A stretch of DNA of 64,000 nucleotides from NCBI GenBank assembly GCA_002127295.1, contig NFUV01000001.1, forward strand, positions 1,178,001 through 1,242,000. Direction: 5' to 3'. The position numbers were made by a program, and so were the translations under genes. The notes beneath the pieces are model-generated. The model did not search any database, was not told the origin of the DNA, and worked only from the letters and a program-made list of their open reading frames with translations. Numbering within the stretch: the stretch's first letter is position 1; each line of letters opens with the position of its first letter. Of this stretch, positions 36,607-45,282 are shown piece by piece. Origin of the DNA: Chitinophagaceae bacterium IBVUCB2 (GTDB lineage Bacteria; Bacteroidota; Bacteroidia; Chitinophagales; Chitinophagaceae).

Positions 36607-37809
36607 ATGAAACGTTTTTACTTTCGTAAAGCAAAATTGCTTTGCCTCTTTTCTCTTATCACTATTTACACATCCGCACAAACCCCTACCACAGTAACAG
36701 CGGGTAGTTGTAATGGAGTTATCGCTACTTTTAATAGTAACGATAATGGCTTTAATTCCCCCAGTATTTATGGTAGTATTTTCGACAGTTCTTTTTATTA
36801 TAATAGCAGCCGTGGATACTGGACAGACTATTTACCTCCGATTCGTGTAACTGCGCCGGGGTTTCCAAGAGCTCAGAGTATTATTTCTCCTCCTTATCCT
36901 AATCCAAATCCTGTAGGAACTTTTAATGTGGGATTTTATTATATCGTTAATAATCCTGTGGTAGATCGTTTTCAAATCAGGATTATTAGTGTTACCTCAA
37001 CGGGACAGGGAACTGTTACAAATATTGAAGCTACATCAGGTGTTCAATCTTTTGCTGCCTGGAGTACTCCTGTTCCTTATGTAGACAATGGCCCTACTCC
37101 TACACCTTTACTTAATGGCTTTGAAGGTTTTGTTTGTATGCGATTAATTGACCCCGATATCACTAATGGTCCTAATACAACTTATAGAGTTGAAGTAGCC
37201 TATATTATTAACGAACCATTCTTTGCGGTCTTTGATAATTTTTCTATCGGGCCATTGAATATTCCTTTACCGGTTGATTTCATCGGTATGGTAGCTAACA
37301 GAAATGTTGATAATACCGTAAACGTTAAGTGGGATGTAAGCGATGAAATAGATGTACAGGAATACCAGGTTGAAAGAAGTACAGATGGAAGAGCTTTTTC
37401 TGCAGTTGGTAGTGTTGCCGCAAAAGGCAAATCAATCTATACATTCAATAATTATAATGTACCTGCTACTACAGTTTTCTATCGCCTAAAGAGTATTGAT
37501 ATAGACGGTCGTTTTAAATACAGCGGTGTTATAAAGCTTTCTGGTAACGCATCAGATAGTTATGCTGATAAGTTAAGCGTATACCCAACCCCAGCGCAAA
37601 ATGAAATAACCGTGGCGCACAAGAAATTAACCCGTGGTACTAAAATGGTCATCACTTCGCTTGATGGAAAAACTTTGAAAACAATTATTCCGGCTGTCGG
37701 TGCATCACACACAAGAGTGGATGTTAGTGGTATGACACCGGGAATGTATTTTTTAAGGTTAGATGATGGTATGGGAAATATACAGACAACAAAAATGTTG
37801 AAAAACTAA
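36607..37809 (+). CDS. Secreted protein of unknown function with T9SS sorting domain
   Basis: A 400-residue exported protein: signal peptide (to about residue 25), a beta-rich N-terminal domain (25-225) with no recognised family, a fibronectin-like segment common in Bacteroidota cargo (VKWDVSDEIDVQEYQVERSTDG, about 238-260), and a type A sorting domain (LSVYPTPAQNEITV ... PGMYFLRLDDGMG, about 322-400). It is therefore exported by SprA-based T9SS and attached to the surface or released. Monocistronic, between two terminators. Confidence 0.78.
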   Translation: MKRFYFRKAKLLCLFSLITIYTSAQTPTTVTAGSCNGVIATFNSNDNGFNSPSIYGSIFDSSFYYNSSRGYWTDYLPPIRVTAPGFPRAQSIISPPYPNPNPVGTFNVGFYYIVNNPVVDRFQIRIISVTSTGQGTVTNIEATSGVQSFAAWSTPVPYVDNGPTPTPLLNGFEGFVCMRLIDPDITNGPNTTYRVEVAYIINEPFFAVFDNFSIGPLNIPLPVDFIGMVANRNVDNTVNVKWDVSDEIDVQEYQVERSTDGRAFSAVGSVAAKGKSIYTFNNYNVPATTVFYRLKSIDIDGRFKYSGVIKLSGNASDSYADKLSVYPTPAQNEITVAHKKLTRGTKMVITSLDGKTLKTIIPAVGASHTRVDVSGMTPGMYFLRLDDGMGNIQTTKMLKN

Positions 37810-37824
37810 TAGAAATTCAATCCG

Positions 37825-37856
37825 AAAAAAAACCTGCCTTATGGCAGGTTTTTTTC
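37825..37856 (+). terminator. Intrinsic terminator after the T9SS cargo gene
   Basis: AAAACCTGCC-TTAT-GGCAGGTTTT stem with A-tract before and T-tract after. Confidence 0.9.
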
Positions 37857-37913
37857 ATTAATCAGTGAAAATCAATACAATCGACCTATAATACCTAAGT
37901 TATTGTTTATAAG

Positions 37914-37946
37914 CTTACTAACATATAAATTAAATTTGTTAGTAAG
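37914..37946. repeat. 10-bp inverted repeat upstream of the RRM gene
   Basis: CTTACTAACA (37914-37923) and TGTTAGTAAG (37937-37946) are perfect inverted copies with a 13-bp AT-rich spacer, about 137 bp before the RRM start codon. This may be an operator or a leader hairpin; no U-tract follows. Confidence 0.55.
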
Positions 37947-38082
37947 TAAATAAAAAAACCGTTATTTTGTAATGCATTTGGTGCTCTTTCAGTTTCACAA
38001 GTCCTGAACGTTTCGAAAAACCGTATATGTTCGATGGGTGCTGTTTACTGTTGACACTTTTATTTTTTTAAAAACTCTCAAA

Positions 38083-38526
38083 ATGAACATTTACGTAGGA
38101 AACCTTAGTTGGAACCTGAAAGACCAGGATCTTTCAAACCTTTTCGCAGCACATGGCGAAGTAGTATCAGCAAAAATTGTTACAGACAAATTCACTAACC
38201 GTAGCAAAGGCTTTGGTTTTGTAGAAATGGCAAACGATGAACAAGCACAAGCAGCAATCGCAGCTTTGAATGGTTCTGAAGTTGACGGTCGTGGCATCGT
38301 AGTTAACGAAAGTCGTCCTAAGCCTGAAGGCGGTGGATCTGGCGGCGGCGGTGGCTTCAAGAAAAGAAGCTTCGGTGGCGGCGGCGGTGGTGGCTACAGC
38401 GGCGGTGGCGGCGGTGGCTACAAAGGCGGCGGCGGTGGCGGCGGCTACAAAGGTAAAAGCGGCGGTGGCGGCGGCGGTTACAACCGTGACCGTGGCGGCA
38501 GCGGCGGATACAATAACGATTATTAA
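38083..38526 (+). CDS. Single-RRM RNA-binding protein with Gly-rich tail
   Basis: A 147-residue protein: one RRM (about 1-82) with RNP2 IYVGNL and RNP1 KGFGFVEM, then a tail of Gly-rich repeats broken by Tyr, Phe, Arg and Lys (GGGGYSGG, GGGYKGG). Single-RRM proteins are common in Bacteroidota and cyanobacteria, where they bind single-stranded RNA and are candidates for sRNA chaperones. The tail resembles phase-separating low-complexity regions. I trimmed a 15-codon extension. The leader may be long (inverted repeat at 37914-37946), and the gene ends at a terminator. Confidence 0.9.
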   Translation: MNIYVGNLSWNLKDQDLSNLFAAHGEVVSAKIVTDKFTNRSKGFGFVEMANDEQAQAAIAALNGSEVDGRGIVVNESRPKPEGGGSGGGGGFKKRSFGGGGGGGYSGGGGGGYKGGGGGGGYKGKSGGGGGGYNRDRGGSGGYNNDY

Positions 38527-38555
38527 TCAATAACGATATTCCACAAAGCTTTAAT

Positions 38556-38587
38556 AAGTTCGGTTCGCAAGAGCCGGACTTTTTTTA
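38556..38587 (+). terminator. Intrinsic terminator of the RRM gene
   Basis: AAGTTCGGTTC-GCAA-GAGCCGGACTT, an 11-bp stem with two G-U wobbles, followed by TTTTTT. Confidence 0.85.
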
Positions 38588-38589
38588 TG

Positions 38590-39450
38590 CTAATACCTGA
38601 ACAAAAGTTTTCCTGGCAAAATTTCTATCGTAAGTATATCAGCCGAATAATATTCACCATCCAGGTGCGATTGTATAGGTTGATTACTTTCAACAATGAT
38701 CTTTTCCGTTCTTGAGTGATGAATAAATGATAGGCCAATATGCTTCCCTTTTTCAATAACAGGCAACCATCGAAGCCGCTTCAATGGATGAAGAGCATCA
38801 ACCAATATTATATCAAAAAGACCATCATCTGCCTTAGCATCCGGGGCTATATGAAATCCTCCTCCTGCCCTGCTCCCATTGCTAACATCAATAATCAAAT
38901 ATTTTTTTGACATGAATGATTCATTATTTACTGTAACCCGGTAATATTTTGAATGATAGGAAAATACTTTCTTAAGTATTACCGCCATAAATGACGATTT
39001 ACCGGCTTTTTTCTTTTTACTCTTAAGACTTTTTACCACTTCTCCCTCAAAACCAATCCCAACCCCATTGATAAAGAATTTTTCATTGCAGCGTCCAAGA
39101 TCAATGGGTTTGGGTTCTGTTTTTAAAACAAGTTGCAATTGTTCTTCAAAAGTTTTTCCACCATAAAGCAGCCAATGAAAATCATTTCCTGTACCTCCGT
39201 TGAAAATAACCAGCGGAGCTTTTATATCATGATAGTGATTGATAAAATAGTTTACAGTACCATCACCTCCAACAATCCAAATATCAGAAAACGTATCAAA
39301 GCCTTGAGGCCAGGCTTGCATGAAAACACTATACTGAATTTTTTTTGTTATTAACTCTGTAATAATCCTTTCGGCAAGTTTTACCGCCCTGCCATTACCC
39401 GCCAGAGCATTACAAACAACAGCAATATTTTTTTCTTCCGAATTATGCAT
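38590..39450 (-). CDS. Diacylglycerol/lipid kinase family protein
   Basis: A 286-residue DAGK-type kinase with the nucleotide-binding motif GGDGT (61-65) and GGTGND (85-90), plus LGRCNEKFFINGVGIGFEG and FHIAPDAKADDGLFDI, typical of YegS/BmrU-like lipid kinases. It probably phosphorylates diacylglycerol or a related lipid. It lies just downstream of the alpha-2-macroglobulin gene, separated by a terminator. Confidence 0.88.
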   Translation of the reverse strand: MHNSEEKNIAVVCNALAGNGRAVKLAERIITELITKKIQYSVFMQAWPQGFDTFSDIWIVGGDGTVNYFINHYHDIKAPLVIFNGGTGNDFHWLLYGGKTFEEQLQLVLKTEPKPIDLGRCNEKFFINGVGIGFEGEVVKSLKSKKKKAGKSSFMAVILKKVFSYHSKYYRVTVNNESFMSKKYLIIDVSNGSRAGGGFHIAPDAKADDGLFDIILVDALHPLKRLRWLPVIEKGKHIGLSFIHHSRTEKIIVESNQPIQSHLDGEYYSADILTIEILPGKLLFRY

Positions 39451-39452
39451 AA

Positions 39453-39479
39453 GAAAAGCCTCCCGTAAAGGAAGGCTTT
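39453..39479 (-). terminator. Intrinsic terminator of the alpha-2-macroglobulin gene
   Basis: On the minus strand AAAGCCTTCC-TTTAC-GGGAGGCTTT with one G-U wobble and TTTTCTT following. Confidence 0.75.
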
Positions 39480-39498
39480 AAATCTACTATTTTATTTT

Positions 39499-42400
39499 TT
39501 ACTGGATCACTCTTATCACAGCAGCACCATTATATGAATGATATTCTCCATTATACATCGCATCTGCACTTACGGGACCCATTTTATAATTACCGGGTGA
39601 TATGGCACGGACAGCATAATAATATGTTTGTTTATTGCTGTTGGCATCAACAAAGAAATGGATTCGGTCATCTCTGACATCCAAAGCTGTTGGTGTCATC
39701 GCATCTTTTATCCAATCCATACCGGGTATTTCTTTTGTTCTGGGGTTTTCTATTTCAAAACCTGCCGGTAATAAATCTGTTATAACTACATTTTCAATCG
39801 CAGTATTAAATGATTTTTCCAATGTAACACCGATAATGATCAAATCATTTTGCTTAAATGTATTAGTGGTTATCAGTTTACCAGTTCTATCAAAGAAACG
39901 GCGACGAACTTTCAGGTAACTATCTTCTTCTTTATAAGCACCGCTGGCACTAATACCTTCTGCCTGCCAGAAATAATATAACCGCCCATTGCCTTTTGTT
40001 GTTATTTCTACGTTGTTATTTCCCAGGGCTTTCATATCACCAGTCCATTGGCCATCATCAACTTTAGCGATGGTTTTTCCATTCACTTTTATTTCGGCTG
40101 TAGCTGTTGAATTGTTTGCTGCTTTTGCATGCTTACCTAATGCGAGAAATGCAAATGCTCTTTCCTGCGTACTCAAGTATCTTCTCGCTTTTAGTTTATC
40201 GGCTACATGTTTTACCATGGTACCAATTTGAGCATTGCCCGGATCTACATCGATCAATGCATTTAATGCGATCGCTTCATCTCTTACATCAGAATAATAG
40301 CTACCACCAGTTTGCGGAACTGATTCTTCCCCGCTAAATGAAGCTGGCAACATAGCAGTGAAAGATTTTCTATCGCCGGCTGTTGCATATGCTGCAGCTA
40401 ATAGATAACGGCTATCAAGTGCCAGTATAGAAGGATTCGCTTTGTAATAGTTCATAGCCGGAACATTTGTTCTTCCTGCTAATGCCAATACATATAAACC
40501 ATAGGTCACTTCTTTTGGTGCAATTTTTTTATTCTGGTCACGGTTATAGTAGTATGTGATCGTCTCTTTATTTTTCAACCGATTGTTGATATAGTTCAAC
40601 ATTGTTTCAAGTAAACTATTATCTACATCAAAGCCAGCTTTCTTTGCTTCCAATAAGAAATGTGCTGCATAAACGGTAGTCCACCAATCTTCCCTTCCTT
40701 CACCATCCCATAATGTAACGGCCCCGTTATATAACTGTCTCATTTTTATTTTACGAATTGCTTCCAGGATATTGGTGTTCGCATTGACCTTGTTCTGTTG
40801 TTTGTTCAATTGCATCAAATCAGACAGATCACTATAATAAATTTGTGGGAACGCTGCTGATACCGTTTGCTCTGTGCAACCGTAAGGATATTGCACCAGG
40901 TATTTTAATTGTTCGCCCAACTCCAACGCCGGAGATCGGCTCACCACTAAACTATAGTTCACACTGCCAGGCATAAAATCACTCAAACCAATACTTAGTT
41001 TTTGTGTACTGCCACCGGCAATAGAACCAGCACCGGTTGATTTCTGTAAAGTTGATGGTGGACGAACAGAAATTTCTGTTGCATCAATAAACTTCTCGCC
41101 CATTCCATTTATTGTTACGGTTACTTTTCCAACATTTATAGAAGGATCAGCAACAATTCTAAATGCTGCCCGGCCTTCACTATTTGCAGCAAGACTCACT
41201 GATTGATTATTTCCACCTACCACTTTCATCGGTCCTTCTACAGCTATTGCAGCAGTTACGTTTGCAGCCTTTGCAGTTGTGTTAGTTAATGTTACTGGTA
41301 CATTCACAGTATCACCCGGACTTAAAAATCTTGGCAATGCTGTGCTTACTACAATGGGGTCAGCCACTGTCATGGTGTTATCAGCAGCACCAAAACTTTG
41401 CCCCTTGTAAGAAACTGCCATCAATCTTAGCTCTCCGCTGAATTGTGGTATATCAAATTCAAATTCAGCAACACCATTACTATTTGCTTTTTTTATGCCA
41501 CCCCAATAGCTCACTACTTTTATTCTTTTAGCTGGCATTGGATTAACTCTGTCTTTCATTTCAGCAACGCCATCACCACCGGTGCTGCTCAACTTAGCCC
41601 TTACTTCTGCAAATAATAATGGATACAGATCAAACGCTGAAACCTGCAATGCTTTTTTCTGATAGAAATAATCATAAGGGTTGGGCGTTTTAAAATCATT
41701 GATCTGTAATACACCATTATCTACAGCTGATAAGGTTACAAAACTACCGGGAGCAGCTTTCACTGTCACTTTCTGATGCGTTTTAGAACGAACTGTTTTC
41801 TTTGCATCAATTGTTACATCGATCTTCCTGCTCTTATCTTCTACTGTTACATTCTTAAATCCATGTGCTACAGTTAACGGTATATCGGATACTTCGTGTG
41901 GCTTGATCAAAGTAGCAGTAATGTAAACATTCGGAACATGTTTTGAATCTAACTTCAAATTCAGATTGGCTGTTCTGTTATTTACTTCTACATATTGATG
42001 GGAAACAACATGATCGGTTTCCATCGTCACCAGCATTCTGCCACTGAATGGCGTTTTAAATAATGCTTCCACACTTTCACCGGTGAGATAGGATTTTTTA
42101 TTTACTTCAATTTCAATGCTCCCTTCTTTACTTACTTCAAACGATGTATTAGTACCACCATAACTTCCATAGCTATAAAAACTGCGGCTTACATAACTAT
42201 TAGCCCCGGGACGATAAATTTTTACTTCATAATCTCCGGGACTTCTTGGCACATAGCTATACACTGTATTGTTGCCAACAGTGATCTGTTGTTCGATCAT
42301 TAATTTATCTTCTTTTTGAGACTCATAGCGGAAATAGCTACCGCTTTTTGTAAGCACCGTTCTGTATTCATGTTTTATTACTTCTATTCTTGCAGTTGAA

Positions 42401-44919
42401 CTGACAGCATTCCCATCTTTATTTACAGCTGCCAATTGGAGTTTTACGGGTTGATTCAACTGATAATAGTAAAACCAATCTTGCTTGATACCGAAGAATA
42501 CATCTTGGGTAAATACATCCACATTAGTTGCACGGCTGACCGGTCTTCCGGTTTCATCAAACACTGTCGTAAAAAAGCTGGTTTGCAATGCACCCATGTT
42601 GGTATATGTATCAGGAACAGTATAATCTATATTGGCATTACCGGCAGCATCCGTTGTTCCTTCTTTTACTTCTTTATCAAAAAAAGTATTTTGATTGGCC
42701 AAACTAAAATCATACCCATCAAACTTAACGGAAGAAAAAGCCTTTTGCTTAACCTGTATCTCGGTTTCATATTTTCTGTTGGCAGCTGGGGGGCCAAAGA
42801 AATTCATGGCATTGATAGAAAGTTTAGCCGCATCACCGGCACGCAGGTATTCCTTATCCAGTTTTGTATTCACTTTGATACGATCAGGCACAAATTCTTC
42901 AACTGAAAAATTCTTTGCCACCAGTAATACATCGGTTGAAGTATATACTTCTAATGTATAACTACCAGTGATGGCAGCTGTAGCGATATCAATACTACCT
43001 TCTACTGAACCCTCTTCGTTCAGGCTTTTTCGGAATGATTTAAGTTCCTTACCATTTGGCATCAGGAATTTCATTTTTAATGGCACATCACCAGGATTTT
43101 TCCATTGTGCATCACGAAGAATAACAGAGAAATTTATTTTTTCACCGGGGCGATACACATCTCTTTCCGCATACACAAAAGCATCAAACCCAGAAGGATT
43201 ATTTCTTTTGCCTCCCACATCAAACCTTGATGTATTCACTCTTGTATTATTAAATGGCAGGTAGTTAAAGTCATCCGCAGTTTTAGCGATGATCATAGCT
43301 GGCTTAAACCCACTGAAATCTTTTTTGCTATAACCAATTGTCGCTACTCCATCCTTATCTGTAGCACCCGTACCGATCAGTTGGTTATTGCTTGAATAAA
43401 CAGAGATGTTCACTCGATTAACAGGATCAGCTGACTTTAAAGAATTGGTGAACACATAAATTTTATCCTGACCTTCTTTGGCGATCAAACCAAGATCAGA
43501 TAAGGAAATATAACGGCTGTCTTTTACCCAATAATCTTCTGATGAACGAATAACGATATGGTAAACACCTTTAAAGTCTGGAAGCCTGTCTTCAAATTGT
43601 GCAAAGTTCAAGATACGTCCTGCACCACTTTTTGGTAATGAACGGGTGTCTATTTCTTTTTCATAAATAACATCTCCCAGCATGGCATCTCCGCCACCAT
43701 AGCTATCATAATAATCTCCCTCATATTCGCCGTCATAACTTGCATAATCCGGTCCGCTTCTGGTTTCTTGAGGATAATATCCATAGCGTTGTGCCATCAA
43801 AAGATTATTCTCATAGATTTTTGAGATGATCAATTTTACCTTCGGCACATTAGTGATCTGCACTTCAATATTCTTTCCCCCCTTCTTAGAAAGATATACT
43901 GCTTTGGTATTGGTGAAGTTGATACCGGATTCTAATTCGCCAAAGGCAACTCCGCCGTTATAATCTTCCTTCATTACCCCACCGATCTTTCCACGCAAAC
44001 CTTGCACTATGGTCAATGCATAGCTTTTTTCTGCATCAAACTTATCACTACGCAGTGTAAAACCATAATCGTTTGCTTCAACAGTGTAAGTAAGGTCCGG
44101 GTCGAATTTTACAAAGGATTTAATGCTTTCATCCGTTAATTGCTGACTGGTAGTCACTCTTACAACACCTTCCATTCCATCATGCTCAGATTCTACATTC
44201 TGCACCGTTAATACATACGGCGAAGGAATGGTCAATGAGCTTGTAATAGCATCTTCGGTTGATGTATTTCCCTTTTCCGGCTTCAATCCTTTTCCGATGC
44301 TAACTTTTGCATCGATGTCTTTATCCTCTGGTTTCATTCCGTTGATACGAACCGATATTTTATTATCTGGTGATATGGTGATCATATTGAAGTCGGCCTT
44401 TTTTCCTTCTATCTCAATATTTAATTTATCTTTCAAATCTTCCGGGTTTACACGATAGTTAAAAAACAGATCAACCTGCGGTAACGCCGAGGTACTGGAT
44501 TCCCCGATCCAGATTACCTGTGAATTATCCAATGTAAGGTTTGGTGTGTGAAATGAAATTTTATCTCCGTTCTTTACCGAGTTATACTTACTATACTTCA
44601 ATACCGCACTCTTCACTTTGGCTTTGTAAGTAGTAGCTGGGTTAAGCGGCTGCGATGGAGAAAAGACTAATTCGTCCGGGCTTTGCCAACGAAATTTACC
44701 GGCAATTTTTGGTTCGAAAGAAACATAATCTGTCGAATCCCACGCATTCAGCATGGAGTCTTTTGCCAGTGAACTACTGAAACGGAAAATAAGATTGCCG
44801 AGCTGAGGCACTTCGCCTTTTGCATTAGTAAAAGAAATAGTGACTGCATTCTTTTTACAAGAAGACAAAAAAATAGCTCCTGCTGCTATCAGCGGAACTA
44901 AATAGGTTTTGATACGCAT
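39499..44919 (-). CDS. Bacterial alpha-2-macroglobulin lipoprotein with thioester motif
   Basis: An 1806-residue lipoprotein (lipobox FLSSC) with the bacterial A2M layout: N-terminal Ig-like and macroglobulin domains, MG2 around 588 (YRPGEKINFSVILRD), the A2M domain near 1135-1180 (VSYWGGIKK ... FSGELRLMAVSYKG), and the thioester domain with Cys1348 in PYGCTEQ (Cys-x-Glu-Gln). The C-terminus has a receptor-like barrel (VVITDLLPAGFEIENPR). A2Ms trap attacking proteases in the periplasm. It is divergent from pbpC 363 bp away, the A2M-PbpC partnership known in other Gram-negatives. Confidence 0.92.
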   Translation of the reverse strand: MRIKTYLVPLIAAGAIFLSSCKKNAVTISFTNAKGEVPQLGNLIFRFSSSLAKDSMLNAWDSTDYVSFEPKIAGKFRWQSPDELVFSPSQPLNPATTYKAKVKSAVLKYSKYNSVKNGDKISFHTPNLTLDNSQVIWIGESSTSALPQVDLFFNYRVNPEDLKDKLNIEIEGKKADFNMITISPDNKISVRINGMKPEDKDIDAKVSIGKGLKPEKGNTSTEDAITSSLTIPSPYVLTVQNVESEHDGMEGVVRVTTSQQLTDESIKSFVKFDPDLTYTVEANDYGFTLRSDKFDAEKSYALTIVQGLRGKIGGVMKEDYNGGVAFGELESGINFTNTKAVYLSKKGGKNIEVQITNVPKVKLIISKIYENNLLMAQRYGYYPQETRSGPDYASYDGEYEGDYYDSYGGGDAMLGDVIYEKEIDTRSLPKSGAGRILNFAQFEDRLPDFKGVYHIVIRSSEDYWVKDSRYISLSDLGLIAKEGQDKIYVFTNSLKSADPVNRVNISVYSSNNQLIGTGATDKDGVATIGYSKKDFSGFKPAMIIAKTADDFNYLPFNNTRVNTSRFDVGGKRNNPSGFDAFVYAERDVYRPGEKINFSVILRDAQWKNPGDVPLKMKFLMPNGKELKSFRKSLNEEGSVEGSIDIATAAITGSYTLEVYTSTDVLLVAKNFSVEEFVPDRIKVNTKLDKEYLRAGDAAKLSINAMNFFGPPAANRKYETEIQVKQKAFSSVKFDGYDFSLANQNTFFDKEVKEGTTDAAGNANIDYTVPDTYTNMGALQTSFFTTVFDETGRPVSRATNVDVFTQDVFFGIKQDWFYYYQLNQPVKLQLAAVNKDGNAVSSTARIEVIKHEYRTVLTKSGSYFRYESQKEDKLMIEQQITVGNNTVYSYVPRSPGDYEVKIYRPGANSYVSRSFYSYGSYGGTNTSFEVSKEGSIEIEVNKKSYLTGESVEALFKTPFSGRMLVTMETDHVVSHQYVEVNNRTANLNLKLDSKHVPNVYITATLIKPHEVSDIPLTVAHGFKNVTVEDKSRKIDVTIDAKKTVRSKTHQKVTVKAAPGSFVTLSAVDNGVLQINDFKTPNPYDYFYQKKALQVSAFDLYPLLFAEVRAKLSSTGGDGVAEMKDRVNPMPAKRIKVVSYWGGIKKANSNGVAEFEFDIPQFSGELRLMAVSYKGQSFGAADNTMTVADPIVVSTALPRFLSPGDTVNVPVTLTNTTAKAANVTAAIAVEGPMKVVGGNNQSVSLAANSEGRAAFRIVADPSINVGKVTVTINGMGEKFIDATEISVRPPSTLQKSTGAGSIAGGSTQKLSIGLSDFMPGSVNYSLVVSRSPALELGEQLKYLVQYPYGCTEQTVSAAFPQIYYSDLSDLMQLNKQQNKVNANTNILEAIRKIKMRQLYNGAVTLWDGEGREDWWTTVYAAHFLLEAKKAGFDVDNSLLETMLNYINNRLKNKETITYYYNRDQNKKIAPKEVTYGLYVLALAGRTNVPAMNYYKANPSILALDSRYLLAAAYATAGDRKSFTAMLPASFSGEESVPQTGGSYYSDVRDEAIALNALIDVDPGNAQIGTMVKHVADKLKARRYLSTQERAFAFLALGKHAKAANNSTATAEIKVNGKTIAKVDDGQWTGDMKALGNNNVEITTKGNGRLYYFWQAEGISASGAYKEEDSYLKVRRRFFDRTGKLITTNTFKQNDLIIIGVTLEKSFNTAIENVVITDLLPAGFEIENPRTKEIPGMDWIKDAMTPTALDVRDDRIHFFVDANSNKQTYYYAVRAISPGNYKMGPVSADAMYNGEYHSYNGAAVIRVIQ

Positions 44920-45282
44920 AGATGTGTGGTTAAATGTCCGTTCAGGTAGTACCCGACGGGATTAGGTTTAAGAAGAGAAGTTAAAGAAGTTTAATGGAGA
45001 AAAAAATTTAGCTGTACATTACTTTTTCACAAAAACCTTGCACACCTGTGAAGTAAATAACAGAATTTAGCATTGAAACAGCTAAGGGGGAATATCCCTG
45101 GTTGGCCGGGATGCGTCAGAAGATTCCATACAAGAAGAAAAGAATTTGATAGGAAAGATACAGCGCATACAATAGTAGTTGCAAATTTTAGAAGATAAAT
45201 ATTTGTTAAGTGGATACAATGTTCCAATCAACATCTGTTTTTTTGCATCAGTAGTGATGCCGGCAACAGCCATTTTACATTC
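44920..45282. other. Divergent intergenic region between A2M and pbpC
   Basis: 363 bp with no supported gene; divergent promoters for A2M and pbpC must lie here, but no clear -33/-7 pair could be fixed. A hairpin GCATCA-GTAG-TGATGC (45245-45260) lies 22 bp before the pbpC start. Nothing else recognised. Confidence 0.5.

Noticed and set aside
38333-38533. Alanine-rich frame overlapping the glycine-rich tail of the RRM gene
   Set aside because: A shadow of the GGN repeats read in another frame.
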